Shown here one piece after another: positions 1 to 11,665 of a DNA stretch of 64,000 nt. Source of the stretch: Apostichopus japonicus (lineage: Eukaryota > Echinodermata > Holothuroidea > Aspidochirotida > Stichopodidae); NCBI RefSeq assembly GCF_037975245.1, contig NC_092568.1, forward strand, positions 3,226,001 through 3,290,000, given 5' to 3'. The first letter of the stretch is position 1, and each line of letters opens with the position of its first letter. A program made the position numbers and the translations under genes. Under the pieces are notes generated by a model. It saw nothing but the letters and a program-made list of their open reading frames with translations, made no database searches and was not told the origin of the DNA.

Positions 1-3000
1 TTTCTTCTTCTTTAATAGCTCTATATATTTTGTAATCTATGACTGGCTAAAGTAGAGAGATTAAGGGGAAAACATATATGTGTGTGCAGGATTCATTGAT
101 TACATTGCAAAGGCAATACAGTAGTAACTGGTTGCAACCCACTGAGGGATCCCCCCCCCCCCTTCTACAGTAATCTATTACCAGGCCTATACTAAGGCTT
201 CAAATAACTAACAGTACATATTACAAGCTGCAGTGTGCTAATCTCTCCAAATGTTACCAGAGTAAATTGCAGAAACTTGGCATCAAGCCATAAAGTAGAA
301 CTTTGCATTTAATTGTTGGTTTACAAGGTTCTTTTCTACTCAAAACAGCTAATTAGTATATAATGTAATATTATAACTATTCCATTTGATTTAAATTTAT
401 ACTTTGACATGTATTTTTGTATGAAACTAGTACGTTGCAAAAGACTACCAGATATTAACGGTCCTTTCGCAATCTTTCATTAACTCATAGTTCCCATAGG
501 GTGAATGAGATATTGTAGTCCTTTGCCAATTGAGCCATACTGTACAGCAATATGCCAATATCAGTTGCCATGTAGCAATAATTGCCATTGTAAGTTTAAT
601 TTTTCTGAGTAGTTACTCTCGTGGGTCACCCAATGTGGATGCCCCAGGGTGACAGGAGGTCCATGACTGAGGGAGGGGTCAAAAAGTGTCCATGTGTGTG
701 TGTATGGGGGAGGAGGTGGGTGTGTGTACCCCAGGGTGAACCCTTACATCTCGCAGGCCCCGGGAACCAAAGGTCAAACATTGAATTGAACCTTCACAGG
801 TATAATGAAAATGTCAAGTGCTATCAAAATATGTAGTGTCCATGGCTACTGAGGTCAAAGGTTACATGATCTAAGGACAAATGTACATATTGAGTGCAGT
901 TTTTCACAATATAATATTCTTGAGATTAATCATTCCTACATTACCCATGAAGTTGTGAAAGGCAGCAAGCCTGCAGGAGGGATACAACTTAATGTTGATG
1001 AGAATAAAGAACTTATTTAGTTTTCATGTACATTAAGGATTCATCCTTTGAACACTGTTGTGGGTATTTCAGCTGTCAGAATGATTGAATGACAGAAAAG
1101 GACCCCACCTCATTGTTGCAGATCAGAAGATACAGGGTCTATGGAGTGAGAATGAAAACTAATGAAGAAAAACAGAGAACATATCACGCAAACTTGCACC
1201 TGGCTGCAAACATGATATGCAAAATGTTTTATAATATTTATTTGTTCAGACTGACGCCATCACAGAGATTGAATAATGTTACATAAATTTGAAACACTGA
1301 CATCAGCAAACAAAGTACCATTGCCCTACAATACAATACAATACCAAAACCTCCCACTACCAGCACAACTTACAGTATAAATCTCACATCATCTGAAGGA
1401 GAACCACATCAAACCATCATTATCATTACAGTGTGTGATGGAATACTAAAATGATAAACAGCTCTTTCTGACAACTAAGAAAACTTTTCTTTTGTACCAA
1501 AATATCATGGATTTTAGTTTCCTTCTTGACCACCACCAAAGACTTGAGCAATCCTGGAAATGATATCACAAAACCACTCATGCTTGAATTTTAACAGTTT
1601 TCTTTATTTACCTCTTTGGTTTTCCACAATGTATACATGTGAATGTTGTTGATACGGTATTGAGGTTTTTAACACTACCTAATACTGACATTGTTTTCAG
1701 TAGTAGACACTGTTAACTTTCACCATAAATACAGTAAATAAGTTGCACACATATTCTGATTATATACAACCTTGGATGGGTGTTAAGATCTTTGGATACA
1801 TGCTTCCACATTTACAGTTAGTGTTTCAAGAGAGTTTTAAAATACATTAAATGTATTACAGCCCTACTATACTTTAAAATATTTCCAAATATTGGTTTTG
1901 TGTTAAATATTTAAGTATCTACATAAAAAGATGTTGAAATTTAGATTCACTTTGAAGAGAGCTACAGTAAGTAACATGCATGTGACTTGATTTTTAATGA
2001 TTTCTGGACAGTAATGTCTTTTCCTTTATTAAATATGATAAACCCAAAGATCCCCACCAATGTGAATTTGTACAGTTTAAATTATGTGTGACACTAACAG
2101 TTGTGTCCACATTGTTACATGTACATACTTCTTGAAGAAATGTTATATTTTACTGGATTTTATGTGTACCCACAAGTCTGATGGAAAGGTACACAACCCA
2201 ATACACGTCCTTGCTAAGCTGTGTAAATCAGTAAAGTTTAAACCTGAATACTGTTACCTACGCACTTCAATGTTCTCCACATCTGTGCAATCAAATTCAC
2301 GTAACACTGTAAGTGCATTACGCGCTGTTGTCAAAGGACCATTGGCACATGTGCTATTAGAGACATATTGCTGCAAAATTCAGTTGTGGTTGAATTTAAT
2401 AATAATGGGTTTTTTGTTGTTGCAAATATTAGATATATTTTGTTCCTTTAATTGTAAACTGTTGTAAAGTCACCATTGTCATGCGTTCAACACCTACTGT
2501 ATAGTAACTTTAAATCCTGCACTATACTTGCCCCAATAGGGTATTATATATCACATCCCAGATACCTCAGATACCCAGACCAGACAAGGAAAGTTTATCC
2601 ACTACATTTTAATCCATCAGCAAACATTTAAAGTTGCTGTGTATGAGGTAGAGATTTCCAGTTAGTCACTTGCACCAAAACATACATGTGAGGAAAATCC
2701 TTTCAGATGACTTTTCCAGATTTTTGGGAGAAATGGGGTCATGAGCTGGACAATTTACCTTGAGCTATTTCAAACAGATAAGGTTTTTAATGATACAATG
2801 TATTTACAGTATGAACACCCAAGAAAAACATTTTATACTCACTATTTTGGATAAGGTGGCAAGAGCAGCAAAGGTCAAATATTTCTCATGCATATTGTAT
2901 TGGCCAAAGCTGTAGCCTGCTATATATAGTGTGTAGTGGCAAATTTATGACTGCTACTGTCATAATAATGTCACTAAAACGTTTTGAAAATGGTGGCTGT

Positions 3001-4131
3001 CTTTAAACCACCTCTGAGGATTTTTGTGTTAACTACTCCCAGAAGGATACACATCTAATTATTGCTGCGCTAATATTGACATAAGGAATGACTTCAGTAT
3101 ACATTGAATAGGATATAAAATTGTTGAAGTGGTGACTTTATGACAGTTTAAATTAGTACAAGAGCAGTACACATATTAATCAAAATACCATGATTGGAAG
3201 TATAGGGGATTGTTTCCAGAGAAAGCTATGACATTACTAACTTAAATCAGCCATATCTGGGTTTTCCTATAGGAACTGGCTGTACTGCTTTAAGGTTGGA
3301 CCTAGCTAAGCTTGAAGCCCCATCATCCTAGCCCACTTGAGAGTTAAGTTACTTAGTTAAGTTACTAAAGTTACCTCTAACTTATATGGCTACCCAAGCA
3401 TGTTGAAGTTCAAAAGGCACTAGGCTTAGATATTGGTCTTCTGCTTCCATAAATGTAGCCATTGTTGTAAATATATGGTGACTGGTCATGTAAGTTTAAG
3501 TTACAGTAAAAAACTGGCATGAGTGAATAGGCATAGCCAAAGTTAGGGTAGCCCAAGGATGTTTCAGGTCCACTAAGCCTTTGGCCTAAAGTTTAGAATC
3601 AGATAACTGTACATTATGATAAAGATGAGTGTCATGGTTATATGTACGTGTGAACAATCTTTTCATGTAAATTGTTTGATTGAAATAGTATATGGCATCT
3701 GTGGCACTTTAACAGATTCACTGGTAAAGTTGGCAGCATGTACCACTACCAGTATTACTTGCGTAGTACTATTTACTATAGGTCTGCTAGTACTAATACT
3801 ATTACTTATTAGTATTACTGTGCTCTTACTCGTTATGTCAACTTCCATAACCATGTAACTTAGATACATGAAGCCTACAAAATTAAAAGTGTACTGTAAG
3901 TTACGTTAGGCCAATGTGGCTCTTTCTAAAACTTTATATTTATGTATTATTAATTAAGTTTAAATGTACCTAACTTCGGCCCAAGTCTCACTAATGCTAG
4001 GCCTCGGCTATGCCGTACTAATGTGAGTGTTTGCCTACAGTGTACTATACAAACAGAGTAACCTTGGCCCTTCTCATGGCTTTGGCAATGACTAATCTCA
4101 GTAAGAGTAAGACTAACGTTAGCCTAAACTG
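1..4131. other. Intergenic or intronic, no recognised gene
   Basis: AT-rich sequence with a 12-nt poly(C) run at 151-162. The open frames here (the longest 127 codons near 2084-2467) have no recognisable domain and look like chance. At 3720-3850 a degenerate ACT/AGT-rich stretch yields hydrophobic-looking frames on both strands. Confidence 0.5.
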
Positions 4132-4175
4132 TTACTGTACAACGTAATTTACACGAAATACAAACAAGCACTTAC

Positions 4176-4497
4176 CGCTTATCCCGAAATTGCGGCATTG
4201 AAAATCACATGAAATGTTGTCCCTAGTTGACGCTATTTTATTTGCTTCTTCGATGCATACATCTAATATAATCCGAATAATCCACGCGATTTCAACTAGT
4301 GTAAGTAAAACAGTGACTGCGATTATTACTAGCAAAGTGTGTATAGCAACAACGCAGACGACACTGCTCCAAAGATGATGAAGATCAACACATTTGAACG
4401 TACGAAAGATCGTAGTCAACATTACTACTGTACAAATTGTATAGGTAAACATTGTGCTAAGAGGAAATTGCGTGCGTAAAGCCGTAAGAGAGTGCAA
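4176..4497 (-). CDS. Candidate first exon of an unknown membrane protein
   Basis: From the ATG at 4495-4497 an open frame runs leftwards. It has two hydrophobic stretches (TMFTYTICTVVMLTTIF and a longer one containing HTLLVIIAVTVLLTLVEIAW) followed by a Cys/Asn/Asp-containing segment, and reaches a good donor (AGCG|GTAAGT) at 4175-4176. The frame stays open to 4132. I do not recognise the family and found no partner exon to the left, so this may be chance. Its CpG content is somewhat higher than in the surrounding sequence, which would suit a 5' exon. Confidence 0.2.
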
Positions 4498-6329
4498 TGT
4501 ACTTTCCGGCTTGGATAATCCAATTACGAAAGGTATTCATGTTTTATAACAGTAAATAATGGATACCGAGCGCTCCACCATCAAAAGGATCGGGTAATGG
4601 GGCTATTATTGTGCTTAGTGGTGCCATTTTATGCAGTTAATAACTTCAAAACACTTAGGGAACAGGGGAGAGTAGGAGTAGAGAAAGGAAGAAGGGAGAT
4701 GAGGGATGGGGTAAGTGGGTGAGTTGTAAACAACATATTCAATAAATAAGTACATGCATCAGTTTTGCAATCTAAGGCTGCCTGATTGCGATCTATTTTG
4801 CCGCCAAAGGAGTTTTTTTCCTGATCTGTTTCAATCGTGGGTTTGGTAAACCATGACTGGTTCATAATGTTCTATTCGTAACTGGAAGTGGATAAGTAGC
4901 CTACTGGATTATTCATCAGTATTATCAGTTTATACGCAGGAATTTGTCCACGGTCGATATTATATTTTAAATAATCCCATGGACGATGGACTAGATATCA
5001 TCGGCAGTGAGAGTGACTTACAATGTTAGCGAGTAATACATAAGAAAGTCATTTCAACGTTTCCAGCTCCCGACTTGAAATGTCCTTCTCCATACCCAGT
5101 GTACCAGTGTATGAATCGGACTTTGATGTTGTCACCACTCACCCAAATACAAATATGAATATTATATAGTTCGAAAGATATTTTCCCCGCCCCTGCCCTC
5201 CCATCCCCCATTCTGGCCCACAAGATACACAGGTCCGATGTTACCGCACTGCAGTGGTTTACGACGGACGTTGTCACAATGACTATCGCACTTTTTCAAC
5301 TAGATTTTTCGTGTAAAAAACGTAAATTTTGTCCGTACAAGTATAGACCGACGTAGGAATTACTCGTTACACCGTTATCTTTGTAACAGTGGATTGTTTT
5401 CACCGGAACGAGAAGTATAATGTTACGTGATATATAATGCAAGGTGACTTCACATGTCATACTCTAAAAATGTGACGAAAAACTGGCTGGAAAATCATGA
5501 AAAGGGCTAAACAATTTGTGGCTGCAGAATGAGGTCCGAACCAGCGGACCCAGGATTACACTCTATATAGTAACTTAGCTATCCTGTCTTTCATTGGCGG
5601 TCCTGACTAAGTCACATAGCAATTTCTTTGCCAGCGGTGCCCGTCTGAAGCATACCGTGTAACCAATTAGTGGGTTGTCAGTTCTTGGTCCGTAATATTT
5701 AGCTTAGTTTGAGCATATAGTCCGTATCGTATTCGTTATTGGCTCGGGTAGTATGCTAGCTTCAAGTTTGGTTTTCACTATCTCCGACCGTTTATTTCTG
5801 GAATGATCTATATAGTTGCCGAAATCGAAAATATGACATACTACCCGATATCTTGGAACATTATCATACTAAACGAAAACGTCCATAAAAGATCTTTAAT
5901 ATCGCCACCCCCCCCCCCTCACCACACCAAGTGTGCGAAGCACCAAATTTTGTGACCTATCATCAGGCCAGACGAGGATCGGGGCAGGAAGACTCCAGCC
6001 GAATATATGAGATGAAATATAATATTCTCATTTTCATAATAGGCCTATCCTATAACCTAAACGCCAAAAGGTTTAGTGATTCCTAGACGAATTTCACATG
6101 AGAACATTTCATTTAAGCTACAAACAAGGTTCGTGTACTTAATGAGTTGGATCATCATATACAATGTATAAAGTGCATCGAAGTTATACTTTTGGAGTTC
6201 TTCGGATATAACAAAGTTTTCAGACTATCACCTCTGTCGAATTCAAATAACTCTGACCAGCCAAAAAAAAACGGAGTTTCTGTATATATTTAGTATGGTG
6301 AATCCACATACCACGTATGAATCAGTTTA
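4498..6329. other. No gene seen
   Basis: Single-copy-looking sequence, slightly richer in CpG than the window average, with an 11-nt poly(C) at 5908-5918. An 83-codon minus frame at 5026-5277 stops just before a GTAAGT and has no recognisable domain. Confidence 0.5.
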
Positions 6330-6560
6330 TCTATGTAAGCTTCAATTTTGTAGTGACCATTATTACAAAGTTATAATAATTTGAGCTTTGACCTCCAAAG
6401 AAAAAAACGACTCTATAGATATATACACACATTGCTGACCTCAAATGACATTTGACCTCCACCAAATTTAATAGGGTTCTTGCAGTCCGTAAGGTGGATG
6501 TACATATCAAGTATGAAGTCCATGCATGCTTCACTGATTGAGTTATCATGTTCACAATGT
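6330..6560 (+). repeat. Dispersed ~140-bp repeat family, partial copies
   Basis: Contains the family modules TTTGACCTCCACCAAATTTA, AATAGGGTTCTTG and GAGTTATCATGTTCACAATG, also seen at 11400-11665, 13430-14075, 59880-60330 and 61200-61260. Two diverged units. A TGACATTTGACCT site (one mismatch from a DR1) lies at 6446-6458. Confidence 0.7.
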
Positions 6561-6676
6561 TTCATACTATGATCTATGTCGTCCTGAGATAATCTCCAAC
6601 CTCCATTAACTTCAATAAAGTTCATCCATTTCCTTTTTCCTTTATAGCGTTCAAATTAACAAGCCAATTAAGGTGT

Positions 6677-6714
6677 CATACACACGTATACGCGCGCACA
6701 TACGTGCGCACACA
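6677..6714. repeat. 38-bp strictly alternating purine-pyrimidine tract
   Basis: Every base alternates purine/pyrimidine (CA/TA/CG/TG steps, including CGCGCGC), which favours left-handed Z-DNA. Confidence 0.75.
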
Positions 6715-7851
6715 AGCCGTCACAATCACATATGCCTAGGTGCCTTTTGTCTTAATTCGACACTTTAAAAATAGGCGGCTTGGTGACATCTTTACCCCAT
6801 GATTGACGCCTGAGGCTGCCTTTCACATCTCATTTACCGGCACGCAAAGCATTTTCGTCGAAAACAAAGTACTTAATGGCTGGCATTTTAACCGCAAAGT
6901 ATCCCAGCAAACGTTGGGAATTTTTAGGAATTTCTGGTAATTTAAATATCCAGTATCTATTGCAAATATGGCGTGATTACGGAAAATATCAAATAGATAT
7001 ACGGTACTTCCTTCTGAATTTATTCCTCCCAAATTATTCCAAAACACTGCATGAGGAAAAAAATCATGCAATCAGTGAATGAAAATAAAGCAGCTTCGCA
7101 GTGCAAGATGTGTAAACGATTGTAACCATATATGTATATAGTTTAGTATCTTTAGGGGGCAATGTAGATTCATCCTACTCAAAGTGCCAGCCATAACATT
7201 TGGAAACCACATTAAATTTTGAACTGCTAACCTCATCAAATATACATTCACCAAAAGCAGGACTATATCATATCAACAGGACAACACTTAGCAATTAATG
7301 TTCATTATTTAACGTTCTGGCATGTATAGCTGTGTGCATAAGTATCTTTGATACATTATAGAAGAATTAACTCAACCCAGATGGTATCCCCATACAAGTT
7401 TGCCATTTCGATAAGAAATATCCTTGAAAATATTCAGTGCGGCTGGGATTCTCATTTGACGTAAAATCAATGACGTTGAGAGAATCAATCAAGTTTACGC
7501 AGTATTGTGTTTACATCTTTACACAAGGAGAGAGTATAGGGCCTAAAATGTAGAAATGAATACCTACCATACATCCATTATGCTCAATTTCAAAAGTACA
7601 ACCTGGTGGAATTGGTGACAACTCCTTACCTCTTGTCCTTTTATTTTAAGCACTTCCGAGGGCATTGAAGCCAAACGATTTCCCTGATACTCTCATTAAT
7701 TAGTATAAAGATGTATGATAAATCCAGTCGTTTTGAATAACCAATTACACAAAAATTCACAGAAACTCTTATAGCGGTGACCTTACATCGACAACAAACG
7801 ACTTGCCCTTATATAGGTGGTACTTCGATCATATGCGCTTTAGAAGTAGGT
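6715..7851. other. No gene seen
   Basis: Unremarkable AT-rich sequence. The small open frames on both strands overlap one another and carry no domain. Confidence 0.5.
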
Positions 7852-8108
7852 CACTTCTTCTTCTCATCCTCCTTCTCATTCTCCTTCTCCTGTTTCTCCT
7901 TCTCCTCCTTCTCCAACTTCTCATGCTTCTCCTTCTCCTCCTTCTCATGCTTCTCCTTTCCTTCTCATCTTCCTTCTCCTTCTCATCTTCCTTCTCCTTC
8001 TCATCCTCCTTCTCCTTCTCATCCTCCTCCTTCTGCTCCTTCTCCTCCTACTCCTCCTCCCTCTCCTCCTCCTCCTCCTCCTCCTCCTCCTCCTCCTCCT
8101 CCTCCTTC
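7852..8108. repeat. Polypyrimidine (TTC/TCC)n microsatellite
   Basis: About 250 nt almost purely C and T on the plus strand, grading from TTCTCC-type repeats to pure (CTC)n near 8058-8104. It creates false open frames of poly-Ser/Leu/Phe/Pro on the plus strand and poly-Arg on the minus strand. Triplex (H-DNA)-prone. Confidence 0.95.
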
Positions 8109-8370
8109 GTCTCCTTGTGCGACACGGATACATACTGTAACGGTTACAACATGTGAGTATCAACTGTTTTCAATTTGTATCAGGTATTTGTATCAAGTTT
8201 TTCAGCGTAAACGGAAAAGATACATCCCATTATGGTACCATATTTCATGGAAAGAATTTCTCCACCACTAGTGTCGCCATACGTAACAACATAACTACAA
8301 ACTAGCTTATATATAAAATAATAAAATAATTTCTTTCGATAAAAAAAAAACGGGCTGCACAAATTACGTA

Positions 8371-8516
8371 TCAGGCGCGTATCCAGGATTTTCAAACCCG
8401 GGGGGCGCGAATTACTATCTAAGCGGAGCGCCACCATCGGTTGGCGCGCAGCGTACAAGAAAATTTCTTATTTTGATACCCCCCAGATCACCGGAAACGG
8501 CACTTCTCGGGCTTGA
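8371..8516 (+). repeat. GC-rich transposon fragment, copy A
   Basis: Starts with AGGCGCGTATCCAGGATTTT, then a GGGGGGCGCGA run, then the family core: AAGCGGAGCGCCACCAT, GGTTGGCGCG, AGCGTACAAGAAAATTT, CCAGATCACCGGAAA. The same core occurs in copies B, C and D. Confidence 0.8.
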
Positions 8517-9042
8517 AATGACCAACCAGATGTACACTTTTTGCCTGAGAACCAAGTATTTCCTAATAGTTTTTTTTTTTCCATCCATAACCTTTTTGAA
8601 GATTGTCAACCCGGCACACATCATGTTCGACCTGATCGCATCTCCTGTGGGTCTTTGCTTTTGTAGGTGATTCTACGTCGCGGCCCACAATACCCGTCAA
8701 CCCCAATTTTCAAGGTTTTAAGCCCCATATTTGTTGAGAATTTGAAAATTCACATTTCTCGTGAATAAACTCACTTCAAAACATACCCATAATGTTGTAC
8801 AAAATTTCATCTATGGACAACCAATATAGAAAAACTTCCTTCAACACAGTTAATTTATTGGTGTAGAAATATTAAAACCTCTTATAACGGCTATTATAAA
8901 ACTTGGTTGAAGGAAATGAAAAAATAGCAGATATTTCCGAAACCGAACACTATACACATAGGCGTAGGAGGCGCGGCGGAATTGGCGGAGCTAGGGGTAT
9001 TGGTCAGGAGGGGCGAGAATGGTCTGTAGGGGCGCTTTCAAC

Positions 9043-9147
9043 ACTATCTAAGCGGAGCGCCACCACTGGTTGGCGCGTAGCGTACAGAAAATTTTTGAGT
9101 AAAGATACTCCCTAGATCGCCGGAAATGACGCTTTCCGGGCCTGGCT
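9043..9147 (+). repeat. GC-rich transposon fragment, copy B
   Basis: Shares TATCTAAGCGGAGCGCCACC, GGTTGGCGCG, AGCGTACAGAAAATTT and TAGATCGCCGGAAATGACG with copy A. Confidence 0.8.
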
Positions 9148-9308
9148 AATTTGCAGATAAACGAAGAATAAATAGGTGTCATCTCCAAATTACACCAACA
9201 AAATGTGACAAATGTCAATAAGTAGATGAGAGCGCAATGAAAAAGTCAATAATCTAGAATAAGTAAAAAGTGGTAAAGAGCTGAAAAACGCGCCAGCAGT
9301 CCATTTGA

Positions 9309-9375
9309 GTCCGTCAGGGGGGGGGGGGGGGGCATGCGCCCCTGACCGTATGGACGCTCCGCCACTGCGCGGCGG
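9309..9375. repeat. Poly(G) run and inverted GC-rich transposon end
   Basis: A 16-nt poly(G) run at 9317-9332 is followed by GCATGCGCCCCTGACCGTAT and GGACGCTCCGCCACTG. Read in reverse this gives CAGTGGCGGAGCGTCC, the style of many hAT-type non-autonomous ends. Confidence 0.45.
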
Positions 9376-9719
9376 GGTGCAGCCCCTAATTCGCCATTAC
9401 TAAAGTAAAAGAGAGTTTTGACATAATTGGACCTCCATGCTTTTGATACATCTTCATGAGACATGTCGTTGTTTACATTAGCATCCCGCGGTATACTGCG
9501 CAATTTGAACGGACCGTACGGTACATGATGGCATGCGATGTAATAACCGATGCTTACTTATATGATATCGACATTGACGCGTTGAACGCGCGCTTCGCGC
9601 GCGAAAATTTTTGGTTATTTTTTCAGGCAAGTCGGACAGTTTTGAGGCTTTTCATCATGGAACGCCATTTTCATGCTCACTGATATGATTGGATATCTGC
9701 TGTTTGCGTTTCAAATTCG

Positions 9720-9975
9720 AACAGGCGCGTAGCGAGGAATTTGCCAAGGGAGGGGCGAAGCCTGTAGGCAAATTATCTCAGCGTAGCGCCACCATAGGTT
9801 GGCGCGAAGCGTACAAGAAAATTTTGGCCGAAAATGCCTCCCAGATCGCTGGAAATGGCACTACCCAGGACCATTTGTTAGCGCGAAGCGTACAAGAAAA
9901 TTTTGGCCGAAAATGTCTCCCAGATCGCTGGAAATGACACTTCCCAGGCCTTGTAAGTTGCATCTAAGCACTTTC
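9720..9975 (+). repeat. GC-rich transposon fragment, copies C and D
   Basis: Begins CAGGCGCGTAGCGAGGAATT. The core unit at about 9798-9873 is directly duplicated at about 9878-9952 (GCGCGAAGCGTACAAGAAAA ... CAGATCGCTGGAAATG), so this copy carries a ~78-bp internal tandem duplication. Followed by CATCTAAGCACTTT, which also occurs inside the element at 31875-32399. Confidence 0.8.
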
Positions 9976-10299
9976 TATTTTGAAATTACTTAGCGATATC
10001 ATTTAAAAAAATGCTGAATGGGGGGGGGGGCGGGCGGTCGCCCCCATCCCAAAAATCGTCATGTTCCCCGACGACACGGTCGAGTTCGAGACCAGCCACA
10101 GTTGGTTTCATAGCACAATTCTACACACGCGTTATGATAGACCATATATAGTATATATATATAGATCATTAGTGAGAGAGGAAAATGGAAACGTCAAAAA
10201 ATGGAGTTGTCGGTGTAAGGGGTAGGGTGAGTCACACTTTTACGAAATCATTGATCCGTCACTGGCTACCCTTCAGCGCTGTAATGATGTCACTGTTCC

Positions 10300-10515
10300 T
10301 CTTTCTCTTCCCGGTGTCTTCGCGTTTTTCTTTTACTCCCTCCTTTTCTCCTTTTTCTCTCTTTCTTCTTTTTCTTTTCTCTTCCTTCCTCTCCTCCTCT
10401 TCTTTTTTCCCCTCTTTTTTCCCCTCTTTTTTCTTCTCTTTTTTTTCTCTCCTCTTTTTCTTACCCGGGGGGCGCGCGCCCCCAACGCCCCCCCCCTGGA
10501 TACGCACCTGCGTAT
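10300..10515. repeat. Second polypyrimidine tract joined to a transposon end
   Basis: 10300-10462 is nearly all C/T. It runs into CCCGGGGGGCGCGCGCCCCC and then CCTGGATACGCACCTGCG. The last motif is close to the reverse complement of the CGCGTATCCAGG start at 8375, so 8371-10515 may be one composite element or a nest of insertions. Confidence 0.6.
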
Positions 10516-11399
10516 GGTGTGCTATTGTTCAATACTGTGGCCATTTTTAACATATCCAGCAAATTTTAAGGCTCTTTAATGATTTAAAGCATTCTTTGAT
10601 AATTAAATATAAGGAGAGTTACACAAAAATTACGTTTATTTGAAGAGAGCTCGACACCCTCTCCAGTGCTACGAAATTTCCCACTGAGGTTCATACGAGA
10701 TAACCCCGTGGTAAGAAAAAAACCCCCGGGAAATAAAAACTGAACTGGAGACCAGAAGACATTAAAATGGAGACATCTCGACGTGAGACGGTAAACGGAT
10801 TATCTCGAGAAGATTGTCATTTTTTCTTTTAACATTTTTACACTTCTGAGGTGCAAACGTGAGGTTTTTCCTCTCCTGGGTAAACCTGTAGATAACATTC
10901 AACTTGTCTCTGAAGGGAAAAAAATCCAGTTCTCCAAGATTTGTTTACCAAAATTCCACGACAGTACATGACGGTTGTAACGAACTGCAAATGATGGAAT
11001 GGCGGTGGTGTTTTTCTCTAGAGCCTTTGTTGGCAGTCGCGTCCTGCCTCCATACATACTGGCAGGCGGGCGTAATTTGCAACATGCATGTACGCCGTAC
11101 ATAAATATTTTCAGGTACGCAGACTACACATATTCATCCTCAATTGCTTACACAAAAAAACACGATTTCACATTGAGACCTAACGGTTCATTTCTGGACC
11201 ACGACCAAAAGAAGCATTTTTTTTAATTGAATAAATAAAAATAAAATAATACAAGAATGCAAAATGCATTGAGGTTTCGATGACTTCAATGCACTAGACT
11301 TCTGGTTGTTAGTATAACCAGAACTAGCTGTTACAATCGAAATGGCCCGAATCACCATTTTGATACAATAACACTATGGCATGATAAATTACTGTACGT
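10516..11399. other. No gene seen
   Basis: No recognisable coding exon or repeat. Overlapping frames of 60-75 codons near 10900-11226 carry no domain. Confidence 0.5.
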
Positions 11400-11665
11400 G
11401 GCTATACACACCTCCACCAAAAACAATAGGGGTATTGTACTTAATGTTATGAATCCACACACCCAAGTATTAGAGGTATCCACGATTTCCATCGTTAGAT
11501 ATCATGTAAAAGGTTTTTTTCAGAGTTTGACCTCTGGTGACCTATAGGAGATTTGACCTCACAAGCAACATGATTCTTGTACTCAATATGGCAAATCCAT
11601 ATACCATGTATGAAAAGTATCCATGATTTCTACCATGAGAAATCATGTATTCAAGGTTTTCAGGC
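11400..11665 (+). repeat. Dispersed ~140-bp repeat family, two units
   Basis: Two diverged units: CCTCCACCAAAAACAATAGG ... ATCATGTAAAAGG, and GTTTGACCTCTGGTGACC ... TTCTTGTACTCAATATGG ... AAATCATGTATTCAAGG. Confidence 0.7.

Noticed and set aside
3616-3869. Hydrophobic 80-codon plus frame and overlapping minus frame
   Set aside because: Falls in a degenerate ACT/AGT-rich stretch that encodes hydrophobic residues by composition; no splice or homology support.
7777-8271. Ser/Phe/Pro-rich (plus) and poly-Arg (minus) open frames of up to 164 codons
   Set aside because: They are translations of the (TTC/TCC)n microsatellite; open in several frames at once and without domains.
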